A stretch of 64,000 nt of DNA from Janthinobacterium sp. 1_2014MBL_MicDiv (GCF_001865675.1 NZ_CP011319.1:4278001-4342000), one strand, 5' to 3'. Counted from the first letter of the stretch, positions 9,212 to 18,647 are shown. Numbers and translations are program-made. Notes: generated from the sequence alone by a model not told the origin.

Positions 9212-10111
9212 ATGTCCGCACTCAACTTCAAGCATTTGCGTTACTTCTGGATGGTGGCCAAGACGGGCAGCATCGCCCGCGCGGCCGAGCAGCTGCACCT
9301 GACGCCGCAGTCGATTTCCGGCCAGCTCGGCGACTTCGCCGACAGCCTGGGCGTGGAACTGTTCCGCCGCAGCGGGCGCAAGCTGGAATTGACGGACACG
9401 GGCAGGCGCATCCTCAGCCATGCGGAAGAAATCTTCAGCGCCGGCGATGAATTGCTCGAGATCGTGCGTGACCAGTCGCGCACGGCGACGACCACGTTCC
9501 GCGTCGGCTGCGCCGATTCCGTGTCGAAGCTGATCGCCTGCCGCCTCGTCGAACCGGCGCTGGGCCTGGCCGAGCCGCTGCGCATGATTTGCCGCGAGGG
9601 CCGGCTGGCCAGCCTGCTGGCGGACCTGGCCGTGCACCGGCTGGACCTGATCATCGCCGACCGCCCCATGCCGTCCCACCTGAGCGTGCGCGGCTTCAAT
9701 CACCTGCTTGGCGAAAGCGGCATGACCGTGTTCGGCACGCCGGCCCTGGCCGCCACCCTGGAAGGCGGCTTTCCCCAGTGCCTGAACCGCGCCCCGCTGC
9801 TGCTGCCGGGCGAGGACTTCGCCATCTACGGCCGCCTGCTGCAGTGGCTCGGCGAAAACAATCTGCACCCGCGCATCGTCGGCGAGTTCGACGACAGCGC
9901 CATGATGCAGGCCTTCGGCCAGTCCGGCGCCGGCCTGTTCTTCGCCCCCACCGTGATCGCGCCCCAGGTGTGCGAACAGCATGGCGTGGTGGCGCTGGGC
10001 CGGGTCGACAGCCTCGTCGAGCAAGTGTATGCGATCACCACGGAGCGGCGCCTGAGCCACCCGGCCACCATCGCCATCAGCCAGAGCGCGCGGCACGAAC
10101 TGTTCGTGTGA
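9212..10111 (+). CDS. nhaR: LysR family transcriptional activator NhaR
   Basis: 299 residues from the ATG at 9212; an AAGGATC box lies just upstream, while the open frame extends much further left without coding character. It starts with the NhaR-type motif LNFKHLRYFWMVAKTGSI, then AAEQLHLTPQSISGQL, which distinguishes NhaR from other LysR proteins. Length agrees with E. coli NhaR (about 300). NhaR senses sodium and pH and activates nhaA and osmC in enterobacteria. Here no nhaA is adjacent; the divergent neighbour is terC, so the regulon may differ. Confidence 0.88.
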   Translation: MSALNFKHLRYFWMVAKTGSIARAAEQLHLTPQSISGQLGDFADSLGVELFRRSGRKLELTDTGRRILSHAEEIFSAGDELLEIVRDQSRTATTTFRVGCADSVSKLIACRLVEPALGLAEPLRMICREGRLASLLADLAVHRLDLIIADRPMPSHLSVRGFNHLLGESGMTVFGTPALAATLEGGFPQCLNRAPLLLPGEDFAIYGRLLQWLGENNLHPRIVGEFDDSAMMQAFGQSGAGLFFAPTVIAPQVCEQHGVVALGRVDSLVEQVYAITTERRLSHPATIAISQSARHELFV

Positions 10112-10114
10112 GCC

Positions 10115-11128
10115 CTACTCGTCGCTGAGCACCACCTTGCCCGCCTGCCCGCCCCGCTCCAGCAGCGCATGGGCCTGGCGCAAGGTGGCCGCATCGATGG
10201 GCGAGAAGCGCCGCCTCACGGTGTGGCGCAGCACGCCCTCGTCGATCAGCCCCGCCACGCGGTGCAGGATGCGCTGCTGCTCCAGCAGGTCGGCCGTGCC
10301 GTACAGGGGCCGCGTGAACACCATTTCCCAGTGCAGCGACACGCTCTTGCCCTTCAGCGGCGCCGCATCGAACATAGCGTGGTCGTCGATGACGGCCAGC
10401 TTGCCGTGCGGCGCGATGAGTTCCACCAGTGCCGCGCAGTGCCGTGCCGTGTGCGACAGGGCGGCAACGTGCGCGACCGGCGCCACGTTCAATGCCGCCA
10501 CCTGCGCCGGCAAGGGCAGCGTGTGGTCGATCACGTGGTGCGCCCCCATGGCGCGGCACCACTCCATGCTGTCGCCGCGCGACGCCGTGGCGATCACCGT
10601 CAGGCCCGTCAGCTGGCGCGCCAGCTGGATCAGCATGGAACCGACGCCGCCCGCACCACCGAGCACGAGCAGGCTGCCGCGCGGCTGCCTGTCGCCAGGC
10701 GCGATGGCAAAGCGCTCGAACAGCAGCTGCCACGCCGTCAGCGCCGCCAGCGGCACGCCGGCCGCCTGGGCAAAATCCAGGGTCGCCGGCATGCGCCCCG
10801 CGATGCGCTCGTCGACCAGGTGGTATGCGGCGTTCGCGCCCGCGCGGTCGAACGAGCCCGCGTAATACACGGCCTGCCCGGGCGCGAACAGGGTCACGGC
10901 GCTGCCCACCGCATGCACGACGCCGGCCGCATCCCAGCCCAGGGTGACGACGCCGTCCGGCACCGGCACCAGCCCGGCGCGCACCTTGACATCGAGCGGG
11001 TTGACGCCGACGGCGCGCACGCGCACCAGCACGTCGCGCGGGCCGGGCACGGGCATTGCCCCCGTCGTGTCGAACAGGCCATGCTCGTCGTCCACGCCGC
11101 TGCCCTTGCTGAAACCGATCATCTTCAT
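10115..11128 (-). CDS. Zinc-type alcohol dehydrogenase-like / quinone reductase family protein (MDR superfamily), second copy
   Basis: 337 residues from the ATG at 11128, preceded by AGGAG at 8 bases; a TTG 15 bases upstream is weaker. Motifs parallel the 4865-5881 protein: VGVNPLDVKVR, LGWDAAGVVHAVG, and the cofactor-binding LGGAGGVGSMLIQLARQLTG. It should therefore be a zinc-free NADPH-dependent reductase. It is divergent from a LysR gene at 11227. The two LysR/reductase modules of this window look like paralogous units. Confidence 0.88.
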   Translation of the reverse strand: MKMIGFSKGSGVDDEHGLFDTTGAMPVPGPRDVLVRVRAVGVNPLDVKVRAGLVPVPDGVVTLGWDAAGVVHAVGSAVTLFAPGQAVYYAGSFDRAGANAAYHLVDERIAGRMPATLDFAQAAGVPLAALTAWQLLFERFAIAPGDRQPRGSLLVLGGAGGVGSMLIQLARQLTGLTVIATASRGDSMEWCRAMGAHHVIDHTLPLPAQVAALNVAPVAHVAALSHTARHCAALVELIAPHGKLAVIDDHAMFDAAPLKGKSVSLHWEMVFTRPLYGTADLLEQQRILHRVAGLIDEGVLRHTVRRRFSPIDAATLRQAHALLERGGQAGKVVLSDE

Positions 11129-11226
11129 TGCATGCTCCTGCAAATTAAAACCGCATGGTAGGCAATCGCGTCACAAAGAAAAATATGCTTCAATACGTTT
11201 CACTACTGACCAAACTGTCATGAATC

Positions 11227-12150
11227 ATGAAGATTGAACCCAACGACAAGCTGTCCGGCGTGGCCCTGTTCGTGCAACTGGCGCAGGCGGGCAGCTTTGT
11301 TGCCGCCGCGCGCCAGGCCGGCGTCTCGCCATCGGCCGTCAGCAAGAGCCTGGCCCGCCTCGAACACCGGCTGGGCGCGCGCCTGTTCCAGCGCAGCACG
11401 CGCCAGCTGAGCCTGACGGCCGAGGGCAAGCTGTTCCTCGCGCGCAGCGAGACCATCCTGGCGGAAATGCAGGCCGCCCAAGAGGAACTGACGGGCAATC
11501 TGGCACCACAGGGAAGGCTGCGGCTGGGCTTGCCGGAACTGGGCGGCCTGTTCCTGCCCGCGCTGGCCGATTTCGCCGCGCGCTATCCGGCCATCGCGCT
11601 TGAGCTGGATTTTTCCGACGCGCTGGCCGATGTCGTCGGCGACGGCTTCGACGCCGTCATCCGCATCGGCGCGCCGCGCGATTCGCGCCTGGCCGCGCGC
11701 AAGCTGGGCCAGTTCCGCTCCTGCCTGGTGGCCTCCCCCGCCTACCTGGCGCGCCACGGCACGCCGCAGCACCCCCTTGAGCTGCAACAGCATGCTTGTC
11801 TGCACTACCGCTTCCGCCACAGCGGCAAGGTCGAACCATGGCAGCTGCGTCAGGACGATGGCGAGGCAGCGCCGGACTTGCCGCAGTCCATGATCTGCAA
11901 CAACGTCGAAACGCGCCTGCACTTCGCCCGGCAAGGCCTGGGCATCGCGTGGCTGCCCGACTTTTATGTGCGCAGCGCCATCGATGACGGCAGCCTGGCC
12001 GAGGTGCTGGCCGGGTACGCCATCGTCGGCCATCCGGCCCACAGTTGCTGGCTGCTGTGGCCATCCGGGCCGCACCTGGCGCCGAAGGTGCGGGCGCTCG
12101 TCGATTTCCTGGCCGCAGCGGCCATTCTGTCGCCTGCTGCCCACACATAA
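11227..12150 (+). CDS. LysR family transcriptional regulator
   Basis: 307 residues. The N-terminal helix-turn-helix (GVALFVQLAQAGSFVAAARQ, then VSPSAVSKSLARLEHRLG) and the C-terminal effector domain place it in the AaeR/CrgA-like LysR subgroup. The start is 98 bases from the start of the divergent reductase gene, its probable target. The AT-rich region between them (11145-11215) would hold both promoters. Confidence 0.88.
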   Translation: MKIEPNDKLSGVALFVQLAQAGSFVAAARQAGVSPSAVSKSLARLEHRLGARLFQRSTRQLSLTAEGKLFLARSETILAEMQAAQEELTGNLAPQGRLRLGLPELGGLFLPALADFAARYPAIALELDFSDALADVVGDGFDAVIRIGAPRDSRLAARKLGQFRSCLVASPAYLARHGTPQHPLELQQHACLHYRFRHSGKVEPWQLRQDDGEAAPDLPQSMICNNVETRLHFARQGLGIAWLPDFYVRSAIDDGSLAEVLAGYAIVGHPAHSCWLLWPSGPHLAPKVRALVDFLAAAAILSPAAHT

Positions 12151-12236
12151 GGCACGCGAAATACATTTGAACAAATACATCTATATAATGGGAGGTCTCC
12201 CCGACGCCCTGCGCGCCCCTTCCTGGACTTGCCGCA

Positions 12237-13571
12237 ATGAAGCACTTGCACGACATCCCCTCTGCCTTCAAGCATGAATTTGCCAACCCGCGCCTGTGGT
12301 GGTCGCGCGCCGTCGTCGTCGGCATGGCCGCCATCGCGGGCCTCGTCGTCGTCGGCTTTACGTGGCTGGCGGAGGAAGCGCTCGAGCTGTTCCTGTTCTT
12401 GAATGGCAAGGCCTGGTGGTTCGCCCTGCTGTGGACGCCGGCCTGCGCCGCCCTGCTCGTCTGGCTGACGCGCCGCTATGCGATGGGCGCGGCCGGCTCC
12501 GGCATTCCGCAAGTGATGGCCACGCTGGACCCGGCCGTGGCAGCGGAGCAGCGTTCGCTGTTTGTGTCACTGAAACTCAGCGCCGCGAAGATAGGCCTGA
12601 CGGCGGGCGGCTTGCTGGGCGGACTGTCGCTGGGGCGCGAAGGGCCTTCCGTGCAGATCGCCGCCGGCGTGATGCTGGCCGCGCGCCGCTGGCTGCCGCG
12701 CCATTCCCAGGTGAGCGCCCATTCGCTGCTGGTGGCCGGCGGCGCGGCCGGCATCGCGGCCGCCTTCAATACGCCGCTGGCCGGCGTCATGTTCGCCATC
12801 GAGGAACTGTCGCGCTCGCCGGAGCAGCGCAACAGCGGCCTGATCGTGGCAGGCATCGTACTGGCCGGCATGATGGCCGTTTCCATCCACGGCAACGCCA
12901 CCCATTTCGGCATCATTCATCCTGGCCCCATCGGCCTGGCGCTGGCCCTGCCCGGCTTGCTGGTGACCCTGGTGGCGGGCGTGGCCGGCGGCCTGTTCGC
13001 GCGGCTGCTGCTGGCGTCCGCCCGCGGCAACCCGCTGGGCAGGCTGTCCGCCTGGCGCACGAGCCGGCCCGTGCTGTTCGCCGCCGTCTGCGGCCTGGCT
13101 GTGGCGGCCATCGGCATCGCCAGCCACGGCGCCACGTTCGGCAGCGGCACCGTGGCCACGCGCGCCATGCTCGACGGCGCCAGCGAGGCCACGCCCGCCT
13201 TTGTTGCCTTCAAGTACGTGGCCACGTGGCTGACCGTCTGGTCGGGCGTGCCGGCCGGCATCTTCGCCCCCTCGCTGGCCATCGGCGCCGGTATCGGGCA
13301 TGACATCGCGCAACTGCTGCACTACCCGCACGCGCCGGCCCTGATCGCGCTGGGCATGGTGGGTTTCCTGGCCGCCGCCACGCAGGCGCCGCTGACGGCC
13401 TTCATCATTGTCATGGAAATGGTCGATGGCCACGGCATGGTGCTGAGCCTGATGGCTTGCGCCGTCGTGGCCAGCACGGTGTCGCGCGTGCTCAGCGAGC
13501 CGCTGTACGGCGCGCTGGCGCAGCTGCAGCTGCAACGGCTGCCGCAGGCCAGCCGGGACGCTACATCGTAA
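12237..13571 (+). CDS. ClC family chloride channel/antiporter (ClcB-like)
   Basis: 444 residues with the three ClC selectivity segments: AAGSGIPQVMA near 84, GREGPSVQIAAG near 138 and GIFAPSLAIGAGIGHDI near 340. The gating Glu in GREGP is present, and the FAIEE segment near 185 carries an acidic residue at the position of the internal proton Glu of ClcA. This favours chloride/proton exchange over a pure channel. It overlaps the convergent marR gene by 11 bases. In enterobacteria such proteins support extreme acid resistance. Confidence 0.9.
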   Translation: MKHLHDIPSAFKHEFANPRLWWSRAVVVGMAAIAGLVVVGFTWLAEEALELFLFLNGKAWWFALLWTPACAALLVWLTRRYAMGAAGSGIPQVMATLDPAVAAEQRSLFVSLKLSAAKIGLTAGGLLGGLSLGREGPSVQIAAGVMLAARRWLPRHSQVSAHSLLVAGGAAGIAAAFNTPLAGVMFAIEELSRSPEQRNSGLIVAGIVLAGMMAVSIHGNATHFGIIHPGPIGLALALPGLLVTLVAGVAGGLFARLLLASARGNPLGRLSAWRTSRPVLFAAVCGLAVAAIGIASHGATFGSGTVATRAMLDGASEATPAFVAFKYVATWLTVWSGVPAGIFAPSLAIGAGIGHDIAQLLHYPHAPALIALGMVGFLAAATQAPLTAFIIVMEMVDGHGMVLSLMACAVVASTVSRVLSEPLYGALAQLQLQRLPQASRDATS

Positions 13572-14055
13572 ACGGAAACGGCTGCAGTCCCGCCTTGCGG
13601 TCGTCGGGGGCGACCACGGCCAGCAAGGCGTTCAAGCCCTGGTTCAGGTGCGCCAGGCTGTCGGCGTCGAGCTGGCCCAGCGCGCTGGGCAGCAAGCCCC
13701 GCGCCGGCTGCGGCGCGCCGGCGATGACGGCCTGGCCCTCGGCCGTCAGGGTCAGGGTCACGACGCGCTGGTCGGGCTGGTCGCGCGCCTTGCGCACATA
13801 GCTTTTCTTCACCAGCGCGTCGACGAGGTTGCTGGCCGTCGTCTGGTGGATGGACATCTTGACGGCCAGTTCGCCCATGCGCAGGCCTGGCCGCTCCAGC
13901 AGTTCCTGCATCACCCATAATTGCGCGCCCGACACGCCGCACTGCTTCTCGATCTGCGCCGAATGCCGCTGCGCCGCGCGCATGACGACGCGCATGTTTT
14001 GCAAGGCCAGGCTTTGCGCCTTGGCCAGCGCCGATACTTCCGCTTCCACCACCAT
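13561..14055 (-). CDS. MarR family transcriptional regulator
   Basis: 164 residues with a central winged helix-turn-helix: GVSGAQLWVMQELLERPGLR, then LAVKMSIHQTTASNLVDALV, then the wing region RKARDQPDQRVVTLTLTAEG. Helical flanks supply the dimer interface. The gene overlaps the end of the convergent ClC gene and has no obvious divergent partner, so its target is unknown. Ligands of this family are typically small phenolics or oxidants. Confidence 0.88.
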   Translation of the reverse strand: MVVEAEVSALAKAQSLALQNMRVVMRAAQRHSAQIEKQCGVSGAQLWVMQELLERPGLRMGELAVKMSIHQTTASNLVDALVKKSYVRKARDQPDQRVVTLTLTAEGQAVIAGAPQPARGLLPSALGQLDADSLAHLNQGLNALLAVVAPDDRKAGLQPFPFTM

Positions 14056-14125
14056 TGCCTCCAGTTATCAGATCCGGCATCGCGCCTGCTGGCGGACCGG
14101 AATCCCTACATGATACCTGCATCGG

Positions 14126-14995
14126 CTAGCGCGCTCCCACTTCCGCCTGGCCGGCAGGCAGTAACTGCCCAGCCTGCCAAGCCTGCTCCTGCACCAGCCT
14201 GCCATTCCTGTCCCAGTGGCGCTCGATGCCGTGCTTCTTGCCGTACGCGTACGGCACGAGCTGCTGCAGGCTGCCGTCGTCGTACCATGTCTGCAGCAAG
14301 CCGTGGCGCTGGCCGTCGCGCATGGGGGTCACGCTGGCGCGCACGCCGTTGTCATGCCACTGCGTCACGTCGCCCTGCTCGCGCCCCTGCGCATCCTGCC
14401 GCCAGGCGACCGATGGCTTGCCGTTGCTGCCCCACTTTTGCATGCTCAAGAGCCTGCCCTTGCGGTACAGGGCCTTTTGCGCCAGCTGGCCATTGTCATG
14501 GCTGTCAAACGACCAGCCATCGGGTTCGCCGTCCACCCAGACCTTGCGCGCGCGCAAGCTGCCGTCCTGCGCATAGGTGAAGAACTCGCCATCCTGCTTG
14601 TCATGGATAAAATGACTGCGCTGGAACAGCGTGCCATCGGCGTAAAACACGTCTTGCCGCCCATGCATCCTGCCGCCCTTCAGGAAGGCGCGGCTGCTCA
14701 CCTTGCCATTCGGCCCGTACGACACATATTCGCCATCGGCCATCTGCCTGCCGTGGTAGCGAATGCGGTGCATCAGCTGGCCATTTTCATGGTACGTCTC
14801 GGCGATGCTGTCGCGCCCGTTCGGCAGCCGGGTCACCTTCTGCCTGACCTGCCCATTTTCATACAATGACGTGCCGCCGGCCAGCGCATCCGGAACCTGC
14901 GCCTGCGCCGCCAGCGGCACGGCCGTCATCAGCGCCGCCATCAGCGCCGCCATCAGCGCCAGGCGCATGGTCCGCATAGTCTGTCCATACCGCAT
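14126..14995 (-). CDS. Secreted MORN-repeat / YwqK-like protein (paralogue 2)
   Basis: 289 residues from the ATG at 14995 (AGGGA just upstream); an alternative ATG is at 15010. It has a signal peptide (LALMAALMAALM to AQAQ). About eight repeats follow, of the form YHENGQLM, YGPNGKVSSRAF, YADGTLFQRSHF and HDNGQLAQKALY, the MORN_2/YwqK-antitoxin-like repeat. It begins 26 bases after the stop of its neighbour and shares the same repeat order and the ending GIERHWD, so the two arose by tandem duplication. The function is unknown; the 'antitoxin' label of the family should not be taken literally for an exported protein. Confidence 0.8.
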   Translation of the reverse strand: MRYGQTMRTMRLALMAALMAALMTAVPLAAQAQVPDALAGGTSLYENGQVRQKVTRLPNGRDSIAETYHENGQLMHRIRYHGRQMADGEYVSYGPNGKVSSRAFLKGGRMHGRQDVFYADGTLFQRSHFIHDKQDGEFFTYAQDGSLRARKVWVDGEPDGWSFDSHDNGQLAQKALYRKGRLLSMQKWGSNGKPSVAWRQDAQGREQGDVTQWHDNGVRASVTPMRDGQRHGLLQTWYDDGSLQQLVPYAYGKKHGIERHWDRNGRLVQEQAWQAGQLLPAGQAEVGAR

Positions 14996-15021
14996 GCTGA
15001 TCCCTGTCATGAAATTGAGCG

Positions 15022-16152
15022 CTATCTGACGGCCACCGGCTGTCCATCCTGCCACGCCTGCTCCAGCACCAGCTTGCCGGCCTTGTCCCAGTGGCGCTCG
15101 ATGCCGTGCTTCTTGCCGTGTTCATAGGGCACGATCTGCTGCAGGCTGCCATCGGTGTGCCAGATTTGCAGCAGGCCGTGGCGCTGGCCTGCGACAAACG
15201 GGGTCACGCTGGCGCGCACGCCGTTTGCATGCCAATCGGTCGTATCGCCGTGGTCGCGCCCCTGCGCGTCTTTCTGCCACGCAAAATTGGGCCGGCCATT
15301 CGGGGCCCATGTTTGCAAGCTGAGCACGGCGCCCTTCCGGTACAGCGTTTTGTTCGACACGACGCCATTGTCATGGCTTTCAAACGACCAGCCGTCGGGC
15401 TGGTCGTGCACCCAGACGGTCATGGCCAGCACGCTGCCGTCCTGGGCATACCGGACAAACTCGCCCTCGCGCTTGCCATCGACGAAGCGTCCGCGCCGGT
15501 GCAGCTTGCCGTCCGCATAAAACAATTCCTGCACGCCATGCATCTTGCCATTGCGTTGATACGAGCGGCTGCTGACGGCCCCATTCGCGCCATACGACAC
15601 ATGCTCGCCATCGGCCATCTCGTCGCCGTGATACAGCGTGCGGTTCATCAGCTGGCCATTCTCGTGATACGTTTCCGAGATGCTGTCGCGCCCGTTCGGC
15701 AGCGCGGTCACCTTCTGCTGCACCTGGCCATTCTCGAAGTACACGCAGCCGCCGAGCAGCTCCTCGCCCTGGGCATTGAAGTAGGTCTCGCGCAGCAGCT
15801 GGCCACTCTCGTAGTAATACTTGCGAAAACGCACGAACTTGATCTGGCTCAGGTCCAGGTCGGTGGCATAGGTTTCAAAGGCCGGCACGCCCGGCGTGTC
15901 GGGAAATTCGAGCCGCACATGCCAGGCGCCCAGCGCCTCGTCGCGCACGGGCGGCGTGCGCAGCGCGTACGCGGCGCGGCGCTGATTGCTCGGTACGAAA
16001 TTTTCATCCAGATACATGGTCTGTTCTTCCTCTTGCGCCTGATCGGACGCCGTCGCCGGCAATGCTGTCTGCGCCTGCCCCATCAACGGCAAGGCCGTGC
16101 TCATGCCCAGCGCAGCGGCCAGCAGCCAGCGCATCGTCTGTCGGTTCTTCAT
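15022..16152 (-). CDS. Secreted MORN-repeat / YwqK-like protein (paralogue 1)
   Basis: 376 residues from the ATG at 16152 (GGAGCAAC directly upstream). The longer frame to 16314 crosses the msbA terminator hairpin and is rejected. A signal peptide (LLAAALGMSTALPL to GQAQ) precedes an N-terminal unique region of about 100 residues and then MORN/YwqK repeats (YYESGQLLRETYF, YHENGQLMNRTLYHG, YADGKLHRRGRF). It is the longer of two adjacent paralogues and probably the parental copy. No enzymatic motif is visible. Homologous proteins often have a polysaccharide- or lipid-facing role, but none can be assigned here. Confidence 0.8.
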   Translation of the reverse strand: MKNRQTMRWLLAAALGMSTALPLMGQAQTALPATASDQAQEEEQTMYLDENFVPSNQRRAAYALRTPPVRDEALGAWHVRLEFPDTPGVPAFETYATDLDLSQIKFVRFRKYYYESGQLLRETYFNAQGEELLGGCVYFENGQVQQKVTALPNGRDSISETYHENGQLMNRTLYHGDEMADGEHVSYGANGAVSSRSYQRNGKMHGVQELFYADGKLHRRGRFVDGKREGEFVRYAQDGSVLAMTVWVHDQPDGWSFESHDNGVVSNKTLYRKGAVLSLQTWAPNGRPNFAWQKDAQGRDHGDTTDWHANGVRASVTPFVAGQRHGLLQIWHTDGSLQQIVPYEHGKKHGIERHWDKAGKLVLEQAWQDGQPVAVR

Positions 16153-16235
16153 GTTGCTCCATTGCTCATATTGCCTTGCGGCTGCCATCATAAAGGCAAG
16201 CGCCGTTCGCCACGGGCACGATTGCCGCTCCCGAC

Positions 16236-16275
16236 AAAAAAAAGCCGGAACCGGACCTGCTGGTCCGGTTCCGGC
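16236..16275 (-). terminator. Rho-independent terminator of msbA
   Basis: A perfect 14-bp stem (GCCGGAACCGGACC against its complement) with a 4-base TGCT loop is followed on the minus strand by eight T residues (16243-16236). It starts about 35 bases after the msbA stop codon and lies between msbA and the MORN-repeat genes, so it closes the msbA transcript. Confidence 0.93.
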
Positions 16276-16310
16276 CTCGTGGCTGGCTGGCGCGGCAGGC
16301 GCGCCGCACG

Positions 16311-18146
16311 TCAAGCCACGCCGTCCTTGACGGGCGACAACTGGCTCGCATGCAGGCGCGCATACGCGCCGCCCTGCTGCAGCAAGGCCGCATGACTGCC
16401 CGATTCCACCAGCCGCCCGCCCTGCATGACGACGATGCGGTCGGCGCTTTCGATGGTCGACAATCGGTGGGCGATGACGATGGTGGTGCGGTTGCGCATC
16501 AGCACTTCCAGCGCCGCCTGCACCGAACGTTCCGACTCCGTGTCCAGCGCGCTGGTGGCCTCGTCGAGCAGCAGGATGGGCGCATCCTTGTACAGCGCGC
16601 GCGCGATCGCCAGGCGCTGGCGCTGTCCGCCCGACAGGCGCGAACCGTTCTGGCCCGCCTGCGTGGCGTAGCCTTGCGGCAGCTGCATGATGAAGTCGTG
16701 CGCATAGGCGGCGCGCGCCGACGCTTCGATCCTGTCCTGGTCCGGCGCCGGGTCGCCATAGGCGATATTCGCCGCCATCGTGTCATTGAACAGGATCACG
16801 TCCTGGCTGACGAGGGCGAACTGGCGCCGCAGGGCCAGCAAGGCGTAGTCGCGCAAGTCGACGCCGTCGAGCAGGATCTGGCCGCCGCTGACGTCATAGA
16901 AGCGCGGCAGCAGGCCCAGCAAGGTAGTCTTGCCGCCGCCCGAGCCGCCCACCAGGGCCACCGTTTCGCCGGCGCGGATGTCGAGCGAGATATTGCTCAG
17001 GGCCGTGGGCGCATCGGGATCATCGCTGTTGTAGCGGAAATCCACGTTCCGCAGCGACAGGTTGCCCTGCACCGTGGCCGGCGCGATGGCGCCCGGGTCC
17101 GGTTCCAGCGGCGTGTCGATCAGGCTGAACACGGATTCGGCCGCCGCCAGGCCACGCTGCAGCGGCTCATTGATCTTGGTCAAGTTCTTGATCGGCGACT
17201 GCATCGCCATCAGCGCGCCCATGAAGGCGACGAAGGCGCCCGGCGTGATGGCGCCGCTTTGCGCGCGCAGCATGGCGAAATAAATCACGGAGGACAGGGT
17301 AATGCCGACCAGCATCATGATGAAGCCGGAATTCATGGCCGAGGTGGCCGCGTGCTTGACGGCCAGCTGGCGGTTGCGCTTGACCACGTCGACGAAGCGC
17401 GCCTGCTCATAATCCTGCCCGCCGAATATTTTCACGACGCGCTGGCCGCCGATGCTTTCGTCGAGCACGGAAGTCAGCTCGCCCACGGCTTGCTGCGAAC
17501 TCTTGCTCAGGTGGCGCATGCGCCGTCCCGCCAGGGTCACCACCAGGGCCACGATGGGCATCGACGCCATGCAGAACAGGGCCAGCTTGACGTCTATGCT
17601 GAACAGCAAGATCAGGTAGCCGATGGTGGCGACGGAATCGCGCACCATCACGTTGAGCACATTCAAGCCCGCCTGCGACACCTGGCTGGCGTCGAAGGCC
17701 ACGCGCGACTGCGTCAGGCTGGTGGTGGTGGTGTCGAAAAAGCGGCTGGGCAGGCGCATGATGGTGGCGAACATCTTTTCGCGCAGGTCGGCCTGCACCC
17801 GGCTCGATAGCCATACGGAACCATAATCGCCGGCAAAGCTCGACACCATGCGCAGCACGGCCAGGCCCAGGATGGTGGCGGGTATCACCCAGATATCCAC
17901 CTGCCCCGCCTGTGCCGGCAGGAAGCGGTCGACCCAGCCCTGCAACATGCCCATCACGCCGGACACGGGCGCCACCTGTGCGCTGGCCGTGTCGCGCATG
18001 GCGTCGACGACGTTTTGCAATTGCCGGATCAATAACACATCGGTGGCGGACGCCACGCCCACGGCCAGCAGGGTGCCGGCTACGATGGCGCCATAGCGGC
18101 GGAACTGGCTGGCCAGGCGGAAAAACAGGAGGCGACTTTGCTGCAT
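16311..18146 (-). CDS. msbA: Lipid A export ATP-binding/permease protein MsbA
   Basis: 611 residues: a six-helix ABC transmembrane domain (to about residue 330) joined to an ATPase. ATPase motifs are Walker A VGGSGGGKTTL near 395, signature LSGGQRQRLAIARAL near 500, Walker B ILLLDEATSAL near 525 and switch AHRLSTIE near 556. The length and the transmembrane segment with AGDYGSVWLSSRVQ fit MsbA, which flips core-lipid A across the inner membrane using ATP. It is followed by a strong terminator. The second Gly in place of Ser in the usual GSGSGKT is a common, tolerated variant. Confidence 0.92.
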   Translation of the reverse strand: MQQSRLLFFRLASQFRRYGAIVAGTLLAVGVASATDVLLIRQLQNVVDAMRDTASAQVAPVSGVMGMLQGWVDRFLPAQAGQVDIWVIPATILGLAVLRMVSSFAGDYGSVWLSSRVQADLREKMFATIMRLPSRFFDTTTTSLTQSRVAFDASQVSQAGLNVLNVMVRDSVATIGYLILLFSIDVKLALFCMASMPIVALVVTLAGRRMRHLSKSSQQAVGELTSVLDESIGGQRVVKIFGGQDYEQARFVDVVKRNRQLAVKHAATSAMNSGFIMMLVGITLSSVIYFAMLRAQSGAITPGAFVAFMGALMAMQSPIKNLTKINEPLQRGLAAAESVFSLIDTPLEPDPGAIAPATVQGNLSLRNVDFRYNSDDPDAPTALSNISLDIRAGETVALVGGSGGGKTTLLGLLPRFYDVSGGQILLDGVDLRDYALLALRRQFALVSQDVILFNDTMAANIAYGDPAPDQDRIEASARAAYAHDFIMQLPQGYATQAGQNGSRLSGGQRQRLAIARALYKDAPILLLDEATSALDTESERSVQAALEVLMRNRTTIVIAHRLSTIESADRIVVMQGGRLVESGSHAALLQQGGAYARLHASQLSPVKDGVA

Positions 18147-18263
18147 GCGGGGGAAAGATGAAGGTAAAACGTGATTCTAACCGCTGTGTAGCTTGCCTAT
18201 GAGAAAGTCGCCGCCCTGCCGGGAAAATACACGGCAGGGTGTGGCGCAATCAAAACAGGGGCA

Positions 18264-18647
18264 TCAGACCTTCGCCACTTTCCACGCTTCGGCGCCGCTC
18301 TTGCACACTTTCAGCTTCAAGGTCTGTTCCTGGCCCTTGGCGCTCAAGGCCACCTGCACCTTGCGGCATACCTGGGCATCGGTCTTTTCCGTGTCGCTGG
18401 CCGTGATGTCGGCGTGGATGCGCACGGAATTGCGCAAGCCTTCATTGCTCCATGGCGTCGTTTCGCCATCCTTTTTCTCGTTCAGCACGGCCGTCACGGC
18501 CTTGACGAACACGGGCTTGTCATTCTTGTTCAGATACGCCATGGGCGTGTCGGCGAGAAAGCCCAGGCCGACGGCCGAGGCGCCGGCGCTGACGACGACG
18601 CTGCCGACGATCAGGGCGGACAGCAGTTTTTTGGTAGGGATACGCAT
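18264..18647 (-). CDS. Small exported protein of unknown function
   Basis: 127 residues from the ATG at 18647, which has AGGAG 8 bases upstream. An N-terminal hydrophobic segment (LLSALIVGSVVVSAGASAVG) is a signal peptide or anchor. The mature part is short, with two cysteines (near 92 and 115) that could form a disulfide, and it ends LKLKVCKSGAEAWKVAKV. I do not recognise a characterised family. It sits between msbA and a DyP peroxidase on the same strand, with separate promoters likely. Confidence 0.7.
   Translation of the reverse strand: MRIPTKKLLSALIVGSVVVSAGASAVGLGFLADTPMAYLNKNDKPVFVKAVTAVLNEKKDGETTPWSNEGLRNSVRIHADITASDTEKTDAQVCRKVQVALSAKGQEQTLKLKVCKSGAEAWKVAKV

Noticed and set aside
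18214..18239. 8-bp hairpin CCCTGCCG/CGGCAGGG downstream of the small exported gene
   Set aside because: Loop of 10 bases and no T-run on either side; not called as a terminator.
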